Of a DNA stretch of 20,754 nt, positions 1 to 8,054 are shown piece by piece. This DNA comes from Corinectria fuckeliana (taxonomy: Eukaryota > Ascomycota > Sordariomycetes > Hypocreales > Nectriaceae), in the NCBI GenBank assembly GCA_019137255.1, contig WPDH01000235.1, positions 1 to 20,754 of the forward strand. The letters run 5' to 3'. Under the pieces are notes generated by a model, which was not told where the DNA came from, searched no databases, and saw only the letters and a program-made list of their open reading frames with translations. Position 1 is the stretch's first letter; every line of letters starts with the position of its first letter. A program made the position numbers and the translations under genes.

Positions 1-345
1 TATTTTAAAGATATTCTTTAATAACTTTTTAATTATAAAGATTATCTTTAAAAGAAAACTATTTTTATAATACTAGATTTTAGTATCAAAATATAAGATT
101 TTTAAAAGATTTTTATTATCTATTTCTAAAAATTAGCACTAATAAATTTCTGTTAAGACTTACTAGTAAACTACTAGTAAATCCTAACTAACTTTCTTTT
201 TCCTATTACTAGCTTATTCTTAGGTAAAAAGTCTTAAAATCTTAAAGATAGTCTTTTTTATATTTAAAAATTATATAGTTAACTTTTTACTATTTTTAGT
301 AACTAATCTGATTTAATATAGAATTTCAAAGTATTAATATTTTGG
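1..345. repeat. AT-rich block, probably RIP-degraded repeat
   Basis: Almost all A and T, with no usable reading frame. The few G and C bases lie mostly in AG/CT contexts; CpG is absent and CpA/TpG is rare. This is the look of fungal DNA after repeat-induced point mutation. The block ends abruptly near 345, where normal composition and a G-rich stretch begin. It is less extreme than the block at the other end of the window. The original element cannot be identified by eye. Confidence 0.75.
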
Positions 346-1256
346 TGGAAAAGGTGGTCTAGAAGGGGGGGCGGTCCATAAGTGGGGGGGGGGACTTACT
401 GTATGCCTGCCTACTACCTAACGTACAGGGGCACCTACTTGTGTTACTCCCCATTGCACACTACAAATAGACCTGAACAACAGGAAGAGTCTCTATTCAA
501 TTGCCAAGTAATGGTCTTGAGCCATTTGCAATTTTCCATCATCTAAAGTTTCAATCAACTCGAATTCAATGGGCTTCCATGCGTCGCTCACAGTAACGGT
601 GGATATGGCCCGTGCGCAACCTATCTACCTAAGTATCTGCCACGGAAGCATCTGATACTTGCACATCCTCTAGCTTAACCACTGTAAGACACGACGACTT
701 CAAGCTGTCCATAAATTACTGTGTTTCTTTATCTGAATATCAAGCCATCCTCTCTGTCTCTCTCTGATGTTCTCTGTGCTTTACGTACCCCAGTTGCCGC
801 AAGCACTGTCGTCGACTGGTCAATGTCTGCTTGGACATTCCCTGTGGCCTTTGTTAACCATCCTTCTCCTTTGTTTCTCTCTCATCACTTCTCTCTTTCA
901 TACCGTTGGCGACAAACTTCTGCATCTAAATGTAGACCAAAACCCGCCTCCATGGGTCGCATGCAGATACCCCAGCGTCATCACAAAGGCCCATTTCCCC
1001 ATTGTAGTGCTGTTGGCTTCTTTCACATCTTTGAAGAGACCATAAGACGGGCCCCTTTGTTGGCATTGCCGATGTCGCTGTTCCATTCTGAGTCTGGCTA
1101 ATGGTTGGTCGATAGCGTCTCATGGTGGTTTGACCTGACTATTATACACAATAAGCTCCTCCTATTTTACTGCCGCCCTTGAAGATGACCTGCCACTTTA
1201 ACCTAGCTATATTCTTCAATTCTCTCTTATTATCAGCCCCTAACAGTATATCACTT
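346..1256. other. Intergenic stretch, no gene recognised
   Basis: The stretch between the left AT-rich block and the first gene has ordinary composition. It starts with two G runs (365-371 and 384-393). Short open frames between 721 and 1123 overlap on both strands and have no protein-like features, so I treat them as chance. The last 100 bases or so should hold the promoter and leader of the downstream + strand gene. A CTAAC motif lies just before that gene's chosen ATG (about 1240), but no convincing leader intron can be assigned. Confidence 0.5.
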
Positions 1257-2885
1257 ATGTCGAGACCACGGAATCGAAAGAGTCAAACCGCAGATGCGTT
1301 CTCTCCGGACGATCACTCAGCAGAGAGACGAACGACATATATCTCCGATGAGCCCTTGCAAGACGCCCTCCCGACAGAGAGGGTCAGACGAGCGGCTGAG
1401 AAAAACAGCTCTTGTCAGTATCCGCCCGAATATTGGGACCGATTTTGGAAGATCCCCCTGACCTGCTACGCCCTGCAAGAACTAGACCGCCGGACCGGGA
1501 TTCGACCTTCTTTTCCTTCGCCTCCAACAGGGCGCGCCCAAGACCTCGCGCTCACTGCCACCAGAGAGCTTTCACGGTTTGCGACACACGGCGGTCCAGA
1601 CTTATCTGACATTCGAGGGTATCCCATGGAAAGCAACCAGCGAGCTGCTGGTGCCACGAGCCGAGCGTCCGAGCCCGTTGATCCAATCGTTATTCCAGCA
1701 ACCTCAGAGACATCCAAGATCACGGAGACGACATCACCCTGTCAACTCGGCTTCGAACATCAATTGACCGAACATGTTGTCCACCAGGTTTCAAACTCGC
1801 AGAAGCCAGACTTAGAGGATATAAGGATGGCACTTGAAGCCCCAAGGCCATCACTGTCGATTTCCAACTTCTCAGACGGAGCATTTGAGAACTTACAGGG
1901 TGATTATCATGATGCCCAGGATAAGATAGATGTGATGATAGATGTGGTTCCTATTATTACCGGCTTAAGGCGAAGGGAACATCCATTCGCTAGGAATACA
2001 CTATTCACGAATCTCGCGCCGCTCAGCACTAGGCCTACATCTCAGCCCAAACCAGATATGTACTATGGCGCACGCCCAGAACAGCTTAACCGATCGATAC
2101 GCGACAAGCTCAGTGGCTATATCATCCCATCAGATATGGAAGAGAAGCCTATAGTGCCTAACATTTTCTTAGAAGTTGACGGGCCAGAAGGAGGTAGCTC
2201 TGTAGCGTTAACACGGGCACGCTACAGCGGAGCCATCGGAGCCCGCGCTATGCACGCCTTGCAGAACCATGGTAATGATAAACTTTTCTTCGACGGGATG
2301 GCTTATACCTTTAGCTTTGTCTATAACGATGGGGCGCTGAAGTTATACGCCCACCATCTCACTACAGCTGACCGCGGACAAGGCGCAACTAGAACAAGTT
2401 ACCACATGACCCTCATCGACGCTTGGGCAGTGGTTGGCAATATTGAGACCTGTCGGGATGGAGCTACCGCGTTCAGGAACATCAGGGACTTGGCTCGACG
2501 ATACCGAGATGATTTCATCCAGGCTGCAAATGCTCGAGTGTCTCAAGGGGTCAAGGCTGTGCCAGAGGCAGAGGCTGCCGCCGACCCATATGACAACGAA
2601 GTACTTGGCCGGTTCAGTCCTCTGCTTGGGGATGACGATGTACAAGGTCTAGGCCAAGGGTCCGCGGCGCCGGAAATCAACAGTCCGTTCGTGGGCGACG
2701 TGGTAAGCTCTACGTCGAGCGTCAACCTTCATCAGGCCCGGTCTAAGCGGCAGCGTGGCCCAGTCTCAAACGTTCAGGGACTTGACGAAACGAAGAGACG
2801 GAAACTGCACATACAGGCCGTCAAGATGTCGACGCCTTGCTACGGCGATGAACGTGAGTCGAGCGTAGATGACGGGTATTCTTAA
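1257..2885 (+). CDS. DUF7924-like fungal protein of unknown function
   Basis: An uninterrupted frame encodes 542 residues from the chosen ATG. The N-terminal half is low in recognisable structure, with charged and Ser/Pro-rich stretches. From about residue 266 the protein matches the pattern I recall for the fungal family DUF7924: a PDMYYGARP motif (D267), a hydrophobic strand VPNIFLEVDGPEG (residues 300-312), the YSGAIGARAMHAL helix, a strand pair near YTFSF and ALKLYAHH, and RDGATAFRNIRDLARRYRD. That layout resembles a PD-(D/E)XK-type core, which is inference. Where relatives usually have E-x-K-G-P, this copy reads E306-V-D308-G-P. The C-terminus has a basic nuclear-signal-like patch (RSKRQRG, then KRRKL). 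I chose the ATG at 1257 because MSRPRNRKS looks like the family's usual basic start. An in-frame ATG at 1185 with a better context would add 24 hydrophobic residues. No intron is evident and the function is unknown. Confidence 0.82.
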   Translation: MSRPRNRKSQTADAFSPDDHSAERRTTYISDEPLQDALPTERVRRAAEKNSSCQYPPEYWDRFWKIPLTCYALQELDRRTGIRPSFPSPPTGRAQDLALTATRELSRFATHGGPDLSDIRGYPMESNQRAAGATSRASEPVDPIVIPATSETSKITETTSPCQLGFEHQLTEHVVHQVSNSQKPDLEDIRMALEAPRPSLSISNFSDGAFENLQGDYHDAQDKIDVMIDVVPIITGLRRREHPFARNTLFTNLAPLSTRPTSQPKPDMYYGARPEQLNRSIRDKLSGYIIPSDMEEKPIVPNIFLEVDGPEGGSSVALTRARYSGAIGARAMHALQNHGNDKLFFDGMAYTFSFVYNDGALKLYAHHLTTADRGQGATRTSYHMTLIDAWAVVGNIETCRDGATAFRNIRDLARRYRDDFIQAANARVSQGVKAVPEAEAAADPYDNEVLGRFSPLLGDDDVQGLGQGSAAPEINSPFVGDVVSSTSSVNLHQARSKRQRGPVSNVQGLDETKRRKLHIQAVKMSTPCYGDERESSVDDGYS

Positions 2886-2995
2886 TTGCTGTGAGATGTT
2901 GATAAGGGTGTTGAATTAAGATGCGGGTGTGTTCGTCTTTGCATTTGCAGGGCTCACCTGTCCACGGTCGACCATATAGAGGTTATGCAACAACG
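2886..2995. other. 3' flank of the DUF7924-like gene
   Basis: This short spacer after the stop codon presumably holds the 3' untranslated region and polyadenylation site. No distinct signal is obvious. Confidence 0.4.
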
Positions 2996-3472
2996 ATGTC
3001 AAACAAAATAGTCTTGGACTGCGGCGGGGTGCCCCAGTCTCCAGTCTCTTTCTTCACAAATACTGATATAATCATAGCTATAGAAGCTATCGTCCTATAA
3101 GATCACCTTGATGGACGCACGCCTCAGGTAGAAGACGTCGCAGTTGGAGTCACGCAGATGTTGTTCCAGGCTTTCTCGCGAACCTGTCCAAGTCTTGACT
3201 TTAGAGTCTATCATTACCTTCAAAATCGCCGAGCAAAACGGAAGACATTTTTACTGTTATTTAAAGAATGATCTGCCGATGCTGGTTACTAGCGCCATGC
3301 CATGCCAATTTATGACGAGACTAATGGGGAGTATGGGTATTTTGATGGGTTGACATGGTGAGTTGGGACTGCTCCAGAGCTCGAACAAGCACGGAGAGTT
3401 ATGCAGGAGGCATTGGGAGTGACGAACACTGGGAAAGTGGGAGTTGAGCAATTTGTATATGATATTGAATGA
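2996..3472 (+). pseudogene. Possible decayed, unrecognised gene fragment
   Basis: One + strand frame starting at the ATG at 2996 stays protein-like for about 158 codons but is broken by four internal stops (TAA near 3098, then TGA, TAG and TGA) before a final TGA at 3470-3472. The best stretches are GRTPQVEDVAVGVTQMLFQAF (about 3115-3180), PIYDETNGEYGYFDGLTW (about 3302-3355) and APELEQARRVMQEALGV after the last internal stop. Each stop could come from one C-to-T change in CAA, CAG, CGA or TGG, as expected from RIP. Random sequence of this composition would carry about seven stops over this length, so four is only weak evidence. I do not recognise the family. Confidence 0.3.
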
Positions 3473-3554
3473 AGAAATGTGGGATGTTTATGTCCTATTG
3501 CTCTACTATCCTTATACCCCGCCCCCCCTTATTTCAGCTATAAAGAAAGATAGA

Positions 3555-3660
3555 GTAGTTTGGGTATTAAAGCATTGGGGTATTAATGTATCAGAGTCAA
3601 AAGGTACTAAGGTATTAGAGTATTACAGCATTAGGGCATTATAGTATTAGGGCATCAGGG
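3555..3660. repeat. Degenerate minisatellite, GTATTAGRGCATTA-like units
   Basis: Roughly nine-to-ten-base units of the form GTATTAGAG, GCATTAGGG and GTATTAGGG recur through about 100 bases and then fade. The core GGGCAT or GAGTAT follows ATTA in most units. Two units contain TTAGGG by chance or descent. No coding function is apparent. Confidence 0.6.
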
Positions 3661-4419
3661 TTTGTCAAGGAAAACCCCTTCAAGAGTAGCTCTCAAGGTC
3701 AGACAGAGTCCTCGAGGCGTAATCCCAGGTACATAATATGTCCTTTGGCTGTATATCATATGTTTATACCGATAGCCTTGAGCCATTCCCTCCCTAGTTT
3801 AACAACGACTAGGTTGGTGACTTGCTTAGTCTGGGCAACGCTGCTTATGGTAGCAGCCCATTTGTTGGCGACGAGAATGCCTGGAGGGTAGCCACACTCT
3901 TTCCATTTCTGGTAAAGAGTTTGCTGTCATGTTCTCGCTTGAGGCTAAAGCATTTCTTGTTGCCCTTGGACGGGGCCATGATGGAATGTGAACTAAAAGA
4001 GAGTTAGGCTGGAGTCCATCGGATGTAAGTGGGAGGAGAGTTTGGGTTGGAACTGACCCGAGTGTCGGTGAGTGCGATGATGGGAGAATTCTGAACACGA
4101 GTGATTGAGGGAGGGCGTTCCAGTACATCTAGTCCAATCATATTCCCCATCATATTTCTATGCACTAAATGAGAACAACTCTCCATGCCACGATCGATGT
4201 ATGCCCTGTCCACGGCCATCGAGGATTGACCGGCAGAATTCATTGTAAGCCGCCGTTTGTTCCTCGCTGGGATCCTCCGCTTGCAATTTTGAGTGCTGCA
4301 GAGAAAAGGTGCCGGTAAGCCTTCAATACTATATATTGTCATCTCGTCACGGTTCGCGATGACATGCGCTGTGTTTATATAGTGGCGGAAAGACGGTTTC
4401 TCACTGCTTGACCGGATGA
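3661..4419. other. No clear gene; orphan frames only
   Basis: The stretch holds overlapping short frames on both strands. The longest is a - strand frame of 112 codons (4342-4004, ATG with G at -3). It is rich in Arg, Ser and Pro and matches no family I know. A frame at 4128-3826 on the same strand overlaps it in another phase, which argues that at least one is chance. I see no repeat or RNA gene. Confidence 0.4.
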
Positions 4420-4752
4420 TTATGCCCCCCCCCCCCTGCTGTCATTAGCAACACCCGCGGAGTCATGTGCTACTTTAAGCAAGCTTCTTTTCTTACAGGC
4501 CTTGTGTTGGTGAACTTGCCTCTGTTTGAATGTGTTTGTGTACCTTTCTCCAGCTTCGTACGCCCAATGAAACAACTCCATAGAATGAGAGCTTGCTCTT
4601 TCAAACCCTCCCTCCAGAACTTCACGACAGGAGAATGCTTGTATGTCTAATGTTCTACACAGCTCGCTTGCGGCCACGAACCAGTCCACCGAGCCGATAA
4701 AATCAGGAACAAGCTCGCTCCAAACGCCCTCACCATTCTTCAAACATGTCAC
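4420..4752 (-). CDS. Unrecognised 110-residue ORF, possibly a gene fragment
   Basis: This - strand frame has a protein-like N-terminal two thirds: acidic and aromatic residues alternate as in a folded domain (WSELVPDFIGSVDWFVAASE, then FHWAYEAGERYTNTF). The tail is basic and low in complexity and ends by reading through the poly-C run at 4425-4436. The frame also stays open about 25 codons upstream of the ATG, back to an in-frame TAA (ATLPPRRSNWVAEKVT precedes the Met). That suggests the ATG may not be the true start and the piece may be an exon or relic of a larger gene. A CTTCCAG acceptor-like site lies just upstream of that region. I do not recognise the family, and it could equally be chance. 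Confidence 0.28.
   Translation of the reverse strand: MTCLKNGEGVWSELVPDFIGSVDWFVAASELCRTLDIQAFSCREVLEGGFERASSHSMELFHWAYEAGERYTNTFKQRQVHQHKACKKRSLLKVAHDSAGVANDSRGGGA
4425..4436. repeat. Poly-C run (12 C)
   Basis: Twelve consecutive C on the + strand form a G-run on the other strand. Homopolymers of this length are prone to sequencing-length error. Confidence 0.85.
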
Positions 4753-5077
4753 CTTTTCCGCAACCCAGTTGCTACGACGAGGGGGTAGGGTAGCAGCACC
4801 TGGGCCAGAAGCTCGATGTATTTATACTGCACGACTGGAAGCAAAAGTGAAGAGCGTTAGCATCCAGAATTAGATGCATATATTGAACCATACGATCCAG
4901 ATACTCCGGTAGTGTCCTTTTGCAGGACATCACGTCTATCAAATACATCGACAGCTTCCTACGGAGAGTGCGTATAATCCATAATCAACCTGTCTAATAC
5001 GCAAAACAAGATTCCCAGAACCGACGATCTCGAAAAAAAGCGCCGGGGACCCAAAGCGCCGCCAAGAACAAGCCCGT
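4753..5077. other. Intergenic stretch before the convergent gene end
   Basis: Ordinary composition, about 325 bases, with no supportable gene. It should contain the 3' untranslated region of the - strand gene ending at 5078. Confidence 0.5.
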
Positions 5078-6415
5078 CTAACCAACATCATTCCCATCTT
5101 CCGCCCAGCCGAGGGTTCCATCTGCATTCGTATGAAACCATCGTCTAACAGTCTCATCCCATTCAGGCCAGAAATCCTCAATGGCTCCATTGTTTCGTGC
5201 GGGCGTGCTGCTGTTGGATCCGGCGGATGGTGGCTGTGGCGTGCGGGGCTTGGCCGCCGATGAAGTTCTCTTCCGGCTCTCCTCTTGAAGGCTGTCTAGG
5301 GACTTGTGGATCTCGTTCAGCCGCCTGTCCTTGCCCCTGGTGAAGAATGGGTATATAAGTCCTTCGTTGTTAGCTACCATCTCCCTCCCCTTGGAGATCA
5401 GTTGGGAAGCTTGTTCAGGAAAGGCCTCTAGCCGGTTATACCCATAAAGTACATCAGTCACAGGCTTGCTCACTTTAAGGCCAGATTCCTTGTCAGGGAC
5501 AGATTGCTTGGCCATGGGTCGCTTGTCGGCGCGTTTCAGGCGGTCGGTTGGCTCTGGCTTGGGGAACATCTTGGGCTTAAAACAGTCTTCAACCTCGGGT
5601 TCTCCAGCCCCCATCCATATATCGTTCAATCTAGGATCATGCTCAACTTCTCCCGGCGACGGACCGGGAGAGTCACGATCCTGACGGACGCAGTCGACGA
5701 CAGTAGAGATAGGCCTTGGGAATTGCGTGTGGAGGGGACGTAAGAAGATACTGTTGGAAGCCAGGCTCGTCTCCCGGTAAAGCGGATCCTCAACAAGGCT
5801 TCTTCCCGATGGTGGTAAAAAGCCATCGCCGGCTGATCCGCTGCTTCCGTCTTCCTCTGAACAGGACCGAGTCGAAGCGAGCAACGGCGGCACCACGAAG
5901 CCACTGGCGTTGGCATCCCGTGAGTCATCCATCGTTGATGCCAATCTCGCGTGCTGTCTCTGGTTGGGGCCATCGTCTTCATCTGTAGGCTGAAGATGGC
6001 TATCCGACTGGCAACGTATGTCTCGATCGAAGCTAACTGAAGCAAGCCACTCAAGAACGGAGCTGCGTACTGACTCGGCGCGAGTACCTGGCTGAGAGGG
6101 TTTGGCGAATTCCTTGAGAAACGAGGCGCATAGAGGTTTTGGCTTCAGCTCTGAATTCTGGAGAACTGGCGTCTGCTCAGGCCATGCCATTAGTACGGAT
6201 CTATAGAAGCCCGCCTGAGCTGTCCAGCGTACCTTGTCTGCGAGCTGAGCTACCTCGTCCTTGAGTTCAGGTTGTTGCGCGTCTGTCAGCCGGAGTCTCG
6301 TTCTCTTGGCAGGCAACTGATGGATCTCGTCGAGCTGCCTCTTCGTGGACGGCGCTGGCTTGGACAACTTGGCCTGAGAGCGCCTGGGCCGAAATCCAGA
6401 AATTCTGTCGTTCAT
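5078..6415 (-). CDS. DUF7924-like protein lacking the middle of the domain
   Basis: An intronless frame encodes 445 residues from the ATG at 6415 (MNDRISGFRPRRSQ, A at -3). The open frame extends 57 codons further upstream, but that extension is not protein-like for this family. The N-terminus is basic and disordered (RRSQAKLSKPAPSTKRQLDE), followed by a helical stretch and a long Ser/Pro/Asp-rich linker. From D321 the family signature appears: DVLYGYN, then FPEQASQLISKGREMVANN, then EGLIYPFF (ending at F358). In relatives as I recall them, YPFF runs into the EFKG strand and roughly 90-100 further core residues before an IxDWGKDKRLxEIR helix. Here YPFF is followed at once by TRGKDRRLNEIHKSLDSLQEE and the normal Ser/Pro tail. 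The core therefore seems cleanly removed in frame, and no intron could hide it because the DNA is continuous. The C-terminus (EDFWPEWDETVRRWFHTNADG) is intact. Function is unknown, and this may be a non-functional remnant. Confidence 0.78.
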   Translation of the reverse strand: MNDRISGFRPRRSQAKLSKPAPSTKRQLDEIHQLPAKRTRLRLTDAQQPELKDEVAQLADKVRWTAQAGFYRSVLMAWPEQTPVLQNSELKPKPLCASFLKEFAKPSQPGTRAESVRSSVLEWLASVSFDRDIRCQSDSHLQPTDEDDGPNQRQHARLASTMDDSRDANASGFVVPPLLASTRSCSEEDGSSGSAGDGFLPPSGRSLVEDPLYRETSLASNSIFLRPLHTQFPRPISTVVDCVRQDRDSPGPSPGEVEHDPRLNDIWMGAGEPEVEDCFKPKMFPKPEPTDRLKRADKRPMAKQSVPDKESGLKVSKPVTDVLYGYNRLEAFPEQASQLISKGREMVANNEGLIYPFFTRGKDRRLNEIHKSLDSLQEESRKRTSSAAKPRTPQPPSAGSNSSTPARNNGAIEDFWPEWDETVRRWFHTNADGTLGWAEDGNDVG

Positions 6416-6973
6416 AATGGAAATGCTCTTCAAGTATGAAGGATGGAGATGTATGGTTTGCAACAGCGCCAGGCTGGCATAACAGGCCGGCTGACAAAGA
6501 ACAAAGAGGCCTGCTGAAACGTACGTCTCGTACCAGGCGGTTGCGGCGAGATGTTTGTGAGCTAGACGCCCACTCTTACCTGACAACTACCTACTATGTA
6601 GACCCGGGCCACTATGCCGAACATGGCTCCCTTGCAGAATACCCACACAGATCGCGCATGCATCCATGGAGATGGTGGAGATCTTCTTCGCTGGCAAGGG
6701 TTCGTTGCGATCGTTGCGATGCACCCCAGACTTCTAGACCAAACTAAGCCTAGATAGTGTTAGGCCTTTAGACTATAGCTAACAAAGATATCTAAGCGGC
6801 GCTAAGTTGCGTATGCTAATTATGGTGTCAGCTAATTCTCTTTGTAGCAGCTATGGTCTTGATCTCGTTTCTCGCCCTATGCCTATGTTAGAGGGGCTCT
6901 CTTGATAAAGGAATCGACTAACCAAAGTACCTTCGTAGTGGCGATAGCACCAGGTCCTAAAGTGCTCTGGCTC
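6416..6973. other. Intergenic stretch with a TA-rich relic-like patch
   Basis: The first 180 bases are the upstream region of the - strand gene starting at 6415. A 9-base direct tandem, TCGTTGCGA twice, lies at 6702-6719. From about 6735 to 6870 the sequence becomes richer in CTA/TAG and looks like an old decayed repeat, but no terminal repeats or reading frames support naming one. Confidence 0.4.
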
Positions 6974-7225
6974 TTACAACTCCTGATAGCCAGGGCGCTT
7001 TCCCTGCAGAGAACCGTGAATATCGCCCCAGTTGGTAGGGAAGTTCTCGACGTCCGCGGCATACAGATCGACTGGTTCTCTAGTCGGAGGCGTGTCTTGA
7101 AGCATGTCCATCAGAGCCGTGTCACTTCCACGTACAAGCGAAACCAGACGGTCAATCTCCTCGGGCTTGAGAGAAGCGCTCAGGGCGTCGAGCAGCAGCT
7201 GCTGTGGTTGAGGGTCGGATTCCAT
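6974..7225 (-). CDS. Small hypothetical protein, 83 residues
   Basis: This compact - strand ORF starts with MESDPQPQQLLLDALSAS, followed by a helical segment KPEEIDRLVSLVRGSD and a C-terminal part with VENFPTNWGDIHGS. The start is supported by a good context (A at -3, G at +4) and an in-frame TAG five codons upstream. No membrane segment, signal peptide or cysteine pair is present. The composition and amphipathic heptad-like pattern look like a real soluble protein rather than a shadow, and no better frame lies opposite. The ORF ends at TAA, but that TAA sits inside a GTAAGAG donor-like sequence, so a further exon downstream is possible. I do not recognise a family. Confidence 0.45.
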   Translation of the reverse strand: MESDPQPQQLLLDALSASLKPEEIDRLVSLVRGSDTALMDMLQDTPPTREPVDLYAADVENFPTNWGDIHGSLQGKRPGYQEL

Positions 7226-8054
7226 CTTGAAACTCGGTGGCTAGGCCGAATGCAACTTGTCGACTGAAAACAAGGGTTGGATTGTTCGGATCGTTGTGGT
7301 CGTCTGCCGTGCTTTGAGTGCTATGAGGCGCACGCCAACACGGTCATCCGTACAAAATACGACTGCGAGGAAGATGATCTGGCAAACTAAGGACTTCTCT
7401 CAACTCAAGATTCATCAAGTCGTGGAGTTGGCTGCGTGAATCATTCACAGGCTGCAGAGTCACCGGCTTTCACCCCTTGAAAGTTCAACCGTCCATCTCG
7501 CCGGTGACGGCCTCAACCAGAATCTCGCTCTCACGCCTACCAACGCAAAACGCATCACCGACCGTATACGGCTTTGCATTGGGCATCCGGGCCACTGCAC
7601 TATCTGCCCTCACCTCAAGTTTACACTTGCAGCTATTGAGACTCGGAGGAATGCAATACTCGACAATAACCAACATACAGTATAATTAATGTCAGGATGC
7701 TTCATGCCCACGTACCTCACCTTGCGCACTTTTTTGTTTTGCTTCTTCTGCTCCTCATTGCAGTGCATATCGCTGCCTCGCGACATAGCGATAGACTTTG
7801 ACTTTAATGACCAAGATACGAAGCATATTAATTACATGGTGCGACGACCGCGTAGTATTACGACGTACGAGCTAATCAAGGCACTACCTTGATAGATATG
7901 GCAATATGGCGTACGTGGAATATTATTAAGTAGTTTAAGGGTGGAAAAGGGACTGGAGCACGATATCTAGATGAGCACCTCCAGTCTGAGATAACTATAT
8001 GGCAGTCTATGATGAACAAACTCGTGGTTTCATACTATTTTCCATCCTAGTCCT
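7226..8054. other. No clear gene; orphan frames only
   Basis: About 830 bases lie between the small ORF and FMP52. A - strand frame of 63 codons (7676-7485) has a protein-like end (MPNAKPYTVGDAFCVGRRES), but its start has a weak context and no supported splice joins it to the small ORF below. Overlapping + strand frames are no better. The last part should contain the FMP52 3' untranslated region. Confidence 0.4.

Noticed and set aside
2996..3100. Resemblance of VPQSPVSFF to the reverse transcriptase GxPQGSPxSP motif
   Set aside because: The glycine and second proline are missing and no YxDD box or other retroelement motif lies nearby.
3595..3660. TTAGGG units as an interstitial telomere tract
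   Set aside because: Only two scattered copies occur, inside a longer and different repeat period.
6416..6586. 57-codon N-terminal extension of the - strand DUF7924-like protein
   Set aside because: The added part is unlike family starts, while MNDRISGFRPRRSQ is basic, has a good context and resembles them.
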